NCBI GenBank assembly: GCA_002778195.1 | Contig: PCDI01000014.1 | Coordinates: 124,001-188,000 of the forward strand | Length of the DNA: 64,000 bases | Source: Raffaelea ambrosiae | Taxonomy: Eukaryota > Ascomycota > Sordariomycetes > Ophiostomatales > Ophiostomataceae | Direction of reading: 5' to 3' | Part shown: positions 1 through 10,500 of the stretch, piece after piece | Numbering within the stretch: the stretch's first letter is position 1 | Layout: every line of letters begins with the position of its first letter | Notes under the pieces: model-generated | Seen by the model: only the letters and a program-made list of their open reading frames with translations | Database searches by the model: none | Told to the model about the DNA's origin: nothing | Made by a program: the position numbers and the translations under genes

Positions 1-835
1 GCAGGCTGCGGTGCCGTCTCTTCTGGCAGGACTCAAGGCTCTCGGCTGCCGTCTCATGCCCTTCACCTCGCTGCCGTTCTACTTCCACCACCGGGACTTC
101 CTGCCGTCGTTTTCGCTGGCCATGGTCTACCTGACCGTGCTCTCGTTTTCCGGTCAGATGGTCACGTACCTCATTTCCGTCGGGTACACATCGCTCTACG
201 TTGGGCTGGCACGGACGGTCAGCACGGTGTTTGAGCTCAGCGCCACGTGGATTGCCCCTCGGCTCATGAGGCATGTCGGCGTCGTGCGGGGCGGCATCTG
301 GAGCCTGTCGTGGCAGCTTATGTGGCTGACAGCAGGAACGGCATGGTTCTTTGGCGGGGTCCGAGGCGCGGGTACCGACAGCATCATATCGGCCACAGGC
401 CTCGCGGTCTGTGTCGCCTTCAGCCGTATCGGCCTCTGGGGGTTTGACTTGTGTGCCCAGAACATCGTTCAAGACGTGTGTGTTCCCATGCTGTTTTCCA
501 TATTGCTTTCCCGTACCGTTTCCACAGCACGGAGCTGTCGAAGTGGGCCATCAATCTACAGAGCTGACATGTGTCTTCAGGAGGTCGAATTTGATCATCG
601 CGGCACCTTTTCAACGGCCGAGTCTGCGTTCCAGAATCTCTTCGAGGTGCTTTCGTATTTCACAACCATCATTTTTGCGCGGCCAGACCAGTTCAAATGG
701 CCAGTCGTCATCAGTGTCGGGGCTACGTACATTGCGGCGGTACTTTATGCAACGTTTGTTCGACAGAGAAGAGGCCACCTCTTCCACGGACCGCATCGGT
801 GGATCGAAAAGGCCTTCTTCCGGTCGTCGCAGTGA
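1..835 (+). CDS. Ferroportin-like iron exporter (SLC40A family), 3' part only
   Basis: This is the C-terminal 242 residues of a polytopic membrane protein; the start lies outside the window. The coding frame enters at base 2. Exons are 2-475 and 581-835. The intron (476-580, GT-AG) is removed because the ferroportin family runs from 'NIVQ' straight into 'EVEFDHRGTFSTAES', and that join is restored only by splicing. Several hydrophobic spans are visible, and the end 'ATFVRQRRGHLFH' is typical of the family. Ferroportins export Fe2+ (or related metals) across the plasma or vacuolar membrane. The intron is 105 bp, a multiple of three, and has no in-frame stop, so an unspliced mRNA would still translate. 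Family assignment is fairly secure; substrate and membrane are inferred. Confidence 0.8.
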   Translation, partial: QAAVPSLLAGLKALGCRLMPFTSLPFYFHHRDFLPSFSLAMVYLTVLSFSGQMVTYLISVGYTSLYVGLARTVSTVFELSATWIAPRLMRHVGVVRGGIWSLSWQLMWLTAGTAWFFGGVRGAGTDSIISATGLAVCVAFSRIGLWGFDLCAQNIVQDVCVPMLFSILLSRTVSTARSCRSGPSIYRADMCLQEVEFDHRGTFSTAESAFQNLFEVLSYFTTIIFARPDQFKWPVVISVGATYIAAVLYATFVRQRRGHLFHGPHRWIEKAFFRSSQ

Positions 836-3089
836 TGTCGAGGAAGGGAATCCGGGTGTGGTGTGCTTGCTGGCAAACGAAAGGGAGGCTGCAGCTTGGT
901 TGTGGCTGGGGTTTGGGGTCTCGTGGGTTTTTATCGTCCTATTCTGGGATGCAGCACCTTCGAATGCTTGCTTTTGGCAAGTAACTGTCGTGCTGATTCC
1001 ATGTGCGTGGTGGAGAAGCTCCTCGAGAATTCACGCGACTTTCAGGGAAGCTTCACTGGACCAGGACCAATCACCAGCCACAGGCTGGAGATGCGACAGG
1101 CTTCCCATTGGCGAGACAGCTCAGATCTGCAAGAGCGCCACAGAAGCCCCGCAGCAGCCAGATTCGGGGGGATGGGACGATGGCCCCAGGTACAAAAGGA
1201 CGGCACTGCCTCGCAGTGCCTGGTGCGTGCGCTCGCTCGTAGTGTATCTAGGCCGACGTGATTTGCCGGCAAGTATTATCTTGGTGATTTTACGGGCACC
1301 AGCACACAAGCATCCCCAGACATTGTGATTCTCGCCATTCTTGTCAACCCGTCGTGAGTCCATTCATTCGGTTCCAATCTGTATATGTACACACAATCAT
1401 ACACAACCGCGACGTCGACCTGCGCCTTGCACATACTTTATACCTGTACGTATTCAACGCCTTTGCTGGATCATTTACGCGCTGGCCTTTGCGCGTCTCT
1501 CCTTCGCTGCGCGGGTCACGCCATCCCCCAGCCCGGCCTAGGTCTCGTTACTTGCTGCCCCCAGAGTGGAGTGAGCGTGACAGGCCTTGCCTGGAGGTTT
1601 TAAAAAGTCACGCCTCTGCTCCCTCGACCTATAAAAGCTGCGCCCCAGGACCCCAAGCTCCACTGTAATCTGTGAGTCTATCGCTGTTGCTTCTGTCTCA
1701 TCCTCCCTCATCGTCTGCTTGCCTACTTCAGTTAATACGGCACAGTTGCCGCCCCAGGCCTCTCATCCTCCGGGTCTCTGCATCCTACAATATCACTCGT
1801 ACGCGAACGTCGCAATTTTCTATCTGTTTTCGCTTCTCACAACATTATCTGTTCCTACCAGAACAAGACGTTTTGTTACGTGTACTGTGAAGTTATCACA
1901 CAGTGTACAAGGTCTGGACTTCTGCCCGTTTCGCCTCCCCCAAGCTGCACTCTCGAACCAGCCCGGTGGTCCGTGCACTGGAGCTGTCTTGGGTAGCCTC
2001 CGTCGCACCTGCCCCATTCTTTTTGGCTCCCTTCTTTTCTTCTCGAATGCGGCAGCTCCAAGTGTGGCGCGCTCTTTCCTTTTGCGTCCTCGTTCGCTTG
2101 GTGCCGTTTATGTTGACAGCTATTTTACAGACCCATTCGCGCTTTGCACACGATACCTTCTCTTTTTCCCGCCTCTCATCTCTCTTACGCCGCCTGCCCT
2201 CCCCCATCCCACGACCACCGGGTGACCACGACCTCCCCGGCCCCCAATCCCAACGCGCGCCTGCTGCCGGCTTGTTGCTCAATTGACGTCTGTCTGCGCG
2301 ACCAGTCCACGCTTGCACGCGGCCGTCTCAGAAGGTGCGATGGGCCATCGGGCTATTCGGTATTCACGACCACTATCTTTCCCTCTTCTTGTTCGGTGTC
2401 GCCTTTGACCGCGATACTGTCCCAGCATCCTCTCGCGGCTTCCTCCATCGTTCTCGCAGGCGAGGAGGAAGGCCAATTTGTTTGTGAGGTAGGTGTGATG
2501 CGAATTCATAACGTTTTTCCTATCGAGCTGCAACTTCGCGCCAGAAGGAGGTGGCTCCTTGCAGCTGCGCATCCAAGCAGCCTCTCCCAAGGCACCCTCC
2601 TTCCATTGCTGCTCTCTCCTTGGTTTTTTCTCCACGCGTGGCCCTGTTGCCCTCCCCTTCGCGCTGGCCAGCCATCCGAAGATGGATCTGCCTGATCTCT
2701 GTTTCTTTTCATTATTCGCAGACGGCAGACATTCTTGTTTGGTAGAGGAGCCGGATTTTTTTTTGCATCCTCATTATTTGGTCTCACTACAGCAGCCATA
2801 CCCCCCTGGATATCCATTCCCTATTCGCCATGTTTCTGTTATAGCTTTGACTACTCTGTTGCGGCTGTTCTCTTATACTAATATGGCTTATGACCCTGTA
2901 GGCACTACCTGGCCGCGGGTTGCGAGGCACTGTCCTCAAGGCTCCGTCCAGCCGTCGCGATACCTCCCAGGCCTTACCTCTTCGCGTCCTGGCCCGAGAT
3001 ACTACCCGTTCCCGCCCATACCTCTTCGTCCGACACCTCCCTTGCGATTTTCATATTACACACGCACCAAATACCCCCACGTCTCCAAG
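836..3089. other. Long intergenic/leader region upstream of FCP1
   Basis: About 2.25 kb, pyrimidine-rich on the + strand, with many short ORFs on both strands but no recognisable protein. It probably holds the 3' end of the ferroportin gene and a long FCP1 promoter and 5' leader. A good donor (GTAGGT, about 2489) and acceptor (CGCAG, about 2721) could bound a 5' UTR intron. That is inference only. Confidence 0.4.
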
Positions 3090-5878
3090 ATGACCGGAGG
3101 AAAGAAGGGCGAGAAGGCCCTCAACTTGGGGGGTCGGCTGAAGTACCCGATCAAGATCACCAAGCTCTACAAAAACCCCGGTGACACCATTCGGAGACAA
3201 GACCCCATTCTGCAGTACTCGTTCGAATACACCATGGAGCTGCCCAACGACCGGGCGACGCTCGAGTTCCAGACAAAGACCTTGACTAGTATTACTGACT
3301 GGAACGCCCCCGAGGACGGCAAGTTGGTTTCTTGGCAAGTCCGCGTGGGCGACACCATCACTCGGGACCAAGCATGTGCCACGGTGGAAGAGGCGTGTAC
3401 TCACGAGGTACAGTTCCAGGGGCTGTGTGCTCTGTGTGGCAAAGATATGAACGAAGTCAACTGGGCCAGCGAGCACCGCGACACGGAACGTGCTCCGATC
3501 AACATGACCCACGACCAGACCAACCTGACTGTGAGCCGTGTCGCCGCCACGCGTGCCGAGCACGAGCTCCAGAACCGCCTGCTCACGCAGCGTAAACTGA
3601 GCCTCGTTGTCGACCTTGACCAGACCATCATCCACGCTTGCATCGACCCGACTATCGGAGAATGGCAGGAGGACAAAACCAACCCCAACTACGACGCGCT
3701 GAAAGATGTCCGACGGTTCCAACTGGACGAGGGCTACCATGGTCTTGCCAGAGGCTGCTGGTATTACATCAAAATGCGGCCCGGCCTTTCCCAGTTCCTG
3801 GAAAAGATATCTAACTTGTACGAACTCCATGTCTATACTATGGGGACTCGCACATACGCGACCAACATTGCCCAGATTGTCGACCCTGAACAGAAGCTCT
3901 TTGGCAACCGCGTTATCAGCCGAGACGAGAATGGCAATATTGTTGCCAAATCACTTCAGCGGCTGTTCCCTGTGAGCACGAACATGGCAGTCATCATGGA
4001 CGATCGTGCCGATGTCTGGCCATACAATCGGCAGAATCTCATCAAGGTAACGCCGTACGATTTCTTCAAGGGCACTGGCGACATCAACTCCAGCTTTCTA
4101 CCGAAACGCAACGATATTTCAACGGCATCCTCTGATCCAGTGCCTGCCACTACCTCTGACGCAGCATCGGCGGCTGCTGCTTCAATCGCAAGCGAAGCAT
4201 CCGACACTCCACCGGACCCAGTCGCTGCTGACAGCAACCATGCTGCCGTCTCTCCTGCCTCATCCGAGGCTACCACGGCGACTACCACGACAGCTACCGC
4301 TTCGCCCCCCACTTCGCCTGCCACAACAACTGAACCAATTAATGCCCCTGAAAAAGTCGTGCCTGTGGTAGCCCCCACGAATGGGACCACAAAGGTTGTC
4401 GACCTCGACGACTCTGTGGATGACCCGGTTCTATTACAGAAGCAGGCCGAGGAACAGGAGCGTACAATCGAGAAGCAGATTAAGGATCGGCCTCTTCAGC
4501 ATATGCAGGAACAGCTTGACAAGGAGGACCAAGAAGCAGCTGCCGCGGCCGGCTCCGAGCCAGAAGCAGCCGAGCAAAACGAGACTGATGATAAGCACCA
4601 GTCGCGGACCCGCCATTGCGTCCTCTTCGATGACGACACCGAATTGAGATATTTGGAGACGCACCTGACAAAACTCCACGATGAGTTCTACAAGCAATAC
4701 GACGCAAAACGCGGCCCAGCATCGGAGGACGAAGAGCCCGATGGCACCGATGGTGCTGTTCCTGACGTTGGCGAGGTTCTGGATGAAATGAAAAACAGAG
4801 TTCTGCACAACACAACTATTGTCCTATCTGGCCTGGTACCTTTGGGCCTAGATGTTGAACGCTCTGAGATCGGCCTGCAAGCCCTAAGCTTCGGTGCCCG
4901 ACTGCAAAAGCACATCAATGGTCGAGTGACGCACCTAGTTATCAGCAGCGACCGTCCACGTACCCAGAAGGTTCGCCAGGCGGCCCGCATACCATCCATC
5001 AAGATTGTCAACCAGCGCTGGCTAGCCGACTGCTTCAGCCAATGGACTCGACTCGACGAAACGCCTTATTTGGTAAGAGATCTCGTGAACCAATCAGTTG
5101 TATCGCGATGAGTCGCCAGTGCTAATTCTTTTCGCAGATTGACATACATCCTTCCGATCGTGAACGTTCGATGACGACGGGGACGCAAAGCGAGGCCACC
5201 GATTCGGAAACTATCTCTGACGAGGATAACGACCAAGCTGCAGCATCTAAGAGAGTGAAAATTGTTCTTTCTACCCCTTCCGGAGGTTATGCTGCCGCAC
5301 GCGAAGATGACGGCGAAGATGATGAATTTACGGATTTCAACAACAGTGATGCTGTCAGCCCTATCGCGGAGTTGGGGACATTTGATTGGGGCTCTGCCGA
5401 TGATGAGCTGGAAATGTTCCTGGCAGAGGACGGCGATGATGATGACGATGAGGACGAGAATTTTGGCATGGACTATGGAGGTGGCGAGGATAACGGTGCT
5501 GCCAAAGAAGATGATGGGGGCAATGGTGATAGGTTGAATGACGGAGGATCCAGCTCATCCAAGCGAAAAGTCAACGACGAAGTGGACACAGACGGAGAAC
5601 AGTCGTCTTCACGGGGCCGCACTTTGTTTGCCAAGAGGCAAAAGCTTGGAGAGTCTAGGAGCCGGAGTTCCTCGAAGCGCCGGAAAGCCTTGTCATCCGT
5701 CCCCAACGACTCTACAACCCATCCACTGAGGATGAGCCAAGAGACAAGTAGCCAAGGAAACGCAGTACCAGTCAAAGCAACCGCACAACCTGCGAGTGTT
5801 GACATAGATGAGGACCAACTGGAGGCCATGCTTATGGCGGAGCTGGATGAAGAAGAGGCTGCAGGCGAGAACGGCTAG
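3090..5878 (+). CDS. fcp1: RNA polymerase II CTD phosphatase FCP1
   Basis: A nuclear Mg2+-dependent phosphatase that removes phosphate from Ser2/Ser5 of the RNA polymerase II C-terminal domain so the enzyme can be recycled. Exons 3090-5072 and 5138-5878 (GT-AG intron 5073-5137) encode 907 aa. The N-terminal beta region 'RLKYPIKITKLYKNPGD' is typical of fungal Fcp1. The FCPH domain carries the DxDxT nucleophile motif (D175, D177, T179). A Ser/Thr/Ala-rich linker lies around residues 345-430, a BRCT domain around 571-665, and a long acidic tail (runs of Asp/Glu) ends in a short acidic helix, as expected for TFIIF binding. The start at 3090 sits in 'CCAAGATGA' and gives the usual N-terminus, although the frame stays open further upstream. 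Confidence 0.93.
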
Positions 5879-6397
5879 AAGCCGCAATGTCATCGAGACG
5901 ATGGCGGTGGCGTACCCGGCGCAGGCCAGACTCTGGGGTCTTTCCTGGTATGATACGAGAAACTCTTTTCAGTGTGGTGTTTTGAGTGGACGAAAGAAAG
6001 AGCAGGAGTTCAGGGTACGGTTAAGCGGCTCTTCGATGCATTTATATCATTTCGACTACCTGATTTCTCAACACGATGCATAGCGCATGCATATGTAAAA
6101 TACTCATGCTGGTCTTCTCTTCCGGCGCGTGTAGACTACAATGGCCTGTCAAAGTATATGTCGAGTTTTCCCACAGCTTTCAGGCTTTGGGGGGGGGGNG
6201 GGGGCTAAAAGCACATGTGTCTGTCTAGTTTCTTTTTTGGCAACTACCGTTCGCACCCTGAGCGGATATTTTGCATGGTGAAGCAAGATTGTTCATAAGA
6301 TTATATTCGGGTGTCCTTGATTGAAGTGTAAAATCCTATCCCTGCGTGCTTGCCCTATCGACATGACTGCCTTGCATAGCAAGGCTGCCTGCCCAAT
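5879..6397. other. Intergenic, convergent 3' ends; G-run with one N
   Basis: Between two convergent genes. It holds a G homopolymer at 6189-6204 interrupted by an undetermined base (N at 6199). Nothing else is recognisable. Confidence 0.6.
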
Positions 6398-7670
6398 CTA
6401 TGGAGCAGGGACGTGGATCGTGATGGGCGTTGTGCACTCCGTGGGCCGCCCCATCTTGATCAGAGCCGTTCTCTCACCAAGATTTGTGACAATGTTGAAC
6501 AAAGTGGAACTCCTGTTGTCCGGCAGGCTGCTCTTGCGGTTGATAGAAACCGGAAAGTTGTCCTCGTCCTCGAGCATGTGCCCGATGCGTGACACCACGT
6601 CAGCGGCTTCGGTGGGCGTGGAGGCTTCGGCGCTCTCGCCGAGGAGAACCCGGGCGCGTGCTATTCTCGAGTAGGTGTCGCTGAAGATGGCCTTGTTCTC
6701 CTTATCGACCTGAAGGTGGTCGGCCAGGAAGTGGTTCGTGTGGGCAATCTGCCCGTCGACCATCTCTAGCGGCACCACGCGGCGCTCCTTGTCTGTGACA
6801 CTGAACTCGAGCGACGTCGCACCCGTCGGGTCGGCCACCAAAATGTGGCCGGCCGTGCCGCAACCGCCCAGCGACTGGATCCGCGCGATAGCCTTGAGCC
6901 GCGAGCGGCTTTCTAGCGCAACACGCAGGGCCACGTGCAGCGGGAGACCGCCAAAGTTGGCACCGCGAGCGCGAATGGCATTGAGGAAGACGGCCACGCC
7001 CGACGAATTGAGGCCGATCTTGCCAACGATACCGGCCTCAGTCACCTGGCTGATGTTGGGCTTGGCCACGGCACCAACGGTGTCTTCCTGCTTGGGGCGG
7101 ATGTGCACCAGGATCAACCTCTTTCCCTGGTCGTCTTCCCACTGGAGATGCAGGTCGTGTTAGTCAAGCTCATGGAAAGATGGAAGAAAGAGACCAAGAA
7201 AAGACGAGGGAGAGAGCTACGGTGGACCTACATCCCAGTTCTGGCCGGCAATACTAAAGTTGGCGGCTTTCCAGGCCAGCGTAGTGCAGCCGTCGTCCAT
7301 CATGCCCATCGAGATCTCGGACCGGGCATTCAGAGCGAGGATGGACTCAAACGGCACGCTGGCGCCGGCGGCGATGCCCTTCATTTCCTCGATGAGATGC
7401 GGTACATTGGCTTCAAGATTGGGCAAGAAGCGATTGGCTGATGTCTTGGCGGTTTCCCAGTCCATTTTGCTCTTGCGCAAGAAGTACTCTTCGTAGAACT
7501 GGAGGCTGCCCTTGACCAGCTCAGCCGCTTCAGAGCCATGCTGATAGCCTATCTGCATGCACAATCGCTGCTGTCAGCTGGATTCTGGCAGTTGCCGCGG
7601 AAAGTGACGAGCCTTATGTGTAAAATGGACTTGCCTCGTAGGGTGTTCCTGAAAGGGTAATTTCAAGCAT
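6398..7670 (-). CDS. Penicillin acyltransferase-like Ntn hydrolase (peptidase C45 family)
   Basis: A member of the acyl-CoA:6-aminopenicillanate acyltransferase family, self-processing N-terminal-nucleophile enzymes that cleave or exchange acyl amides. Three exons (7635-7670, 7232-7552, 6398-7141) give 366 aa, close to the usual ~357. The processing site is 'DDGCTTLAW'; cleavage before Cys101 would release the beta subunit with Cys as nucleophile, matching Cys103 of the Penicillium enzyme. 'GQNWDW' follows, as in the family. Intron 1 (7553-7634) is a GC-AG intron with donor GAG|GCAAGT; intron 2 (7142-7231) is GT-AG. No isopenicillin N synthase or NRPS is nearby, so penicillin synthesis is not implied. 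Such orphan copies are widespread in fungi and their substrates are mostly unknown. Confidence 0.85.
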
Positions 7671-8187
7671 ATTGGTAGTTTGCGAGCTTGGCGGTGTTGA
7701 AATGGGTGTAGTTGTAAAGAAATTGTTTGTATGGTCTGTCCTTGTTGTTGATAACTGAGATCGGCCTTGTACAATCGTGGAGCCGGTATCAGTGGTATTT
7801 GTAACTAGTAAATCTCGGGCTCCTCCGCAATCGCAAGTGTGTGGCCCATATCGACTTGCCCGTCAGTTCTGCAAGAATGCATCCGAGGCGCGCAATGCCG
7901 AAATGCCTGGAGCGCGTATGATTTGTCAGTGCTGCGGCCACCACGGACGTCACTCAGTGGCCTGCTGGGTTAGACTCCGTTCATCGGCAATAACTTTGCC
8001 AATGGGGGTGGATCGATCCGGTTAGTCTCCGCCACTATGCTCCGTGTAAGCGGGCAAGGAAACATTTCGTGTTGCGTGTTCCGGATGCTCTCAGCATTGC
8101 CGGCGGCACCGGCAAGAGATGTTGCGTGCTGGTTATGCTGCAGACGAGTGGTTTCATTGAAAAGGAAACTGCGAAGCCAAGCGCAGA
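7671..8187. other. Intergenic between acyltransferase-like gene and Zn2Cys6 gene
   Basis: Upstream region of the acyltransferase-like gene. I see no coding sequence, and no regulatory motif I would defend. Confidence 0.5.
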
Positions 8188-10500
8188 TCACGGATTAGAG
8201 AAACTTGTCCAAAAGAACGGTGCGTCAAGTTCCAGGTCCATCAGCCACGACAGGTCTGGCTCCAGAGCCCAAAACTCGTTCTCCAGCTGCTGGTCAGACG
8301 ACGAATAAGGCGTGGAAAAGTTTGCGTCGTGCTCCTGGCTATCTTCACGCGGCCGTTTCCTCTTGCGAAGGAAGTTGCGGTACATGCGCTCAGTCAGCTC
8401 CATGGCAACACCTGTGATGAGCCTCACTTTGTAGTAGAGTCCCTTCGGAAGCATGGAAAGATCTGGAAGCCCGTCCCCAGACTTCAGCTGGCCCTTGAAC
8501 GAAGAAACGAACCGGTTGTCTCTGGCAGCCAGAGGGCAGACACTCTCTTCTGTGACTCTCTCGTCATTGCAGTTGCCGGCATCCGCAGTTTCTTGTGGGG
8601 CCTGTAGGGAGTACTGGTAGCAGTAAAACTTTTCTACCAGTTTCAACGCCTTCGCCCATGTGTGGGCCAGATCCAAGAGGCGGGGGGTCGACTCGAGGGT
8701 CGACATGAGGTACTCTGCATCCAGCGAGGCTTGGTCTGGGTCCAGGCTGGCCGTGGGAACCGGTCCCGCCGGCAGGCTGATCTTCTGCCTGGCTCGTACG
8801 CACCACGTCAAGATGCTACCTGCCGTCAGGGCTGCGTTGCTGAAGACAATGCTGAATGTGGCGCCGCGGGTAGTCGAGGGATTGACAACCTGGCCGGAAA
8901 CAAGACGGGTCATATCCACAATCTGCTGAGCGCCCGCAAGGCACAGCGAAATGGTTTGCGGGTCGGCCTCCGCAAGCGATATGCCAGCACGGTCCTTGGC
9001 CTCTGCATTGCTTTCACTGTCCCCTTCGTCATCGTGAATTTGGGGTAGATATTCCTGGTGGACAACACAGAGAGAGTGGGCAATGAGGAAGTGCATCTGG
9101 GTAAATAAGGACGCCTGGCCGAGCGCTCGATATGCCCTGAAATTCCGGGTTGTCCACTGCAGGGAAGGCGGCAGGGCGCTTCGCCACGCCAACATGGCCT
9201 GTTCGTGTTTCCAATACTGGCTCGCCGGGTCGCGTGGAGGCAGTTCAAAGTTGCGCCGACCCACATCAACGTACTCGGATGCAATGTATCCCCAGAGGAT
9301 GACCGTCTTGATAAAGTATGGCATCAGGCCATGGGCTTGTTGTTTTTGCTGCTGCTCTTTTTGTCCGCCGTTTCCATTGACGCCCGCCACGCCAAGCTCA
9401 TCCAGGCGTGGACCAACGGCGCTGTCCTCAAAGGCAAACGATACATCACTGCACGGGAGATGGATGGTGATGAGGCTTGGGTTGATGGTTTGTGTGCGGA
9501 AGGTGCAGTAGGCAACAAGACGGTCCATAACCACACACGCCCAAAACGTCCGTCTCCGTATCTCTCTTTGTCGCGGCGCGTGCCGCTGGTTGTACTCCAT
9601 GCGCATGCGGAGGGCCTGGGCCAGACGGATAGCAAGGCCAGCATAAAGCCAAGCACAAGAGGCAGACGCTACCAGAAGCCCCCGGAGGCTGAGGCACAAG
9701 TTCATTTGGATCGAAGAGACTGGAGCTAGTTAGATGCAGGGCCAGAACAAGAGGAACTGGGCGGGGAATTTACCAGACGGCTCCTCGGACAACTGCCTTG
9801 ACGCTTTGCTGGCCTTGGAAGAATAGTACTTGGACAGACTGAAGGCAGACGCAAATCTGCGGTCCATGGATGCCTCCTCGTCTGTGAGATACAGCGATGA
9901 CACCGATAAGACAGAATAGAGGACGTTGACTGAGCTGGGATCTATGTCGTTCTGCTCAGGAGAGGCGCCAGCTTGAAAGGCATCCTTGTCGATACAGCCG
10001 CAGAGCTCTATGCTGTGGTGTCTCTCTGTGAAGATGTCGAGTAATCTCTGCAACAGAAAGGGCGGAGGAAGATCACGGCTGGCCACCTGAGTAGAAGAGC
10101 TGGGTAGCTCTGATGGACCCGGCAGTCGACCAGTGATATCCGGCCTCTGTGCCGTTGGTCCGCCGGGATGCGCAAAGCCATAGCCGCCATTGGGATCCGC
10201 GTCCACTTGCCCCGGGCCGCCTTCCAGCTCCTGGCCACGGCCCACCGAAACAGCCCGGTAGCTTCCTGGTGCCGGCTTCTCAGGCCAGTGACACAGGCGA
10301 CGATGATCCACGCAGGCCTGGCATCGAGGCTTGGACCCACTGCAGCGGATCTTGCGAGTGCGACTGGACAGTTCAGTTTGTTTAGCTTGGTGCTTTTGGA
10401 AGCATCGTTCCTGCGCGGACGACGGCGGGCCTTTCAGCAGGTCATTCGGGGTTTCTCACCATTCTTGGCATGCCTGCAGAACCCTAGGTGCTCTTGGCAT
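8188..10500 (-). CDS. Zn2Cys6 fungal transcription factor
   Basis: Three exons (10460-10500, 10364-9774 boundary at 10363-9774, and 9719-8188) encode 720 aa. The binuclear zinc cluster is complete only after splicing: exon 1 ends '...ACQE' plus TG, and exon 2 supplies the last T, giving CX2CX6CX6CX2CX6C (C11, C14, C21, C28, C31, C38). The middle carries the fungal-specific regulatory domain with 'CAWLYAGLAIRLAQAL' and 'RRRTFWACVVMDRL'. The second intron is short (9720-9773, 54 bp); its removal joins 'EEPS' to 'VSSIQMNLCLSL'. A Gln-rich stretch follows, and the C-terminus is acidic/aromatic and could activate transcription. It lies upstream of the acyltransferase-like gene on the same strand and may be a local regulator; its target is unknown. 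Confidence 0.88.

Noticed and set aside
351..1328. Long + strand open frame overlapping the ferroportin exons
   Set aside because: It is an out-of-frame shadow without any family motif.
1896..2695. Several 120-180 residue frames upstream of FCP1
   Set aside because: Composition follows the pyrimidine-rich DNA and frames on both strands are equally open. No motif or splice model supports them.
6398..7670. Penicillin biosynthesis cluster
   Set aside because: Only the acyltransferase-like gene is present. Neither an ACV synthetase nor isopenicillin N synthase occurs in the window.
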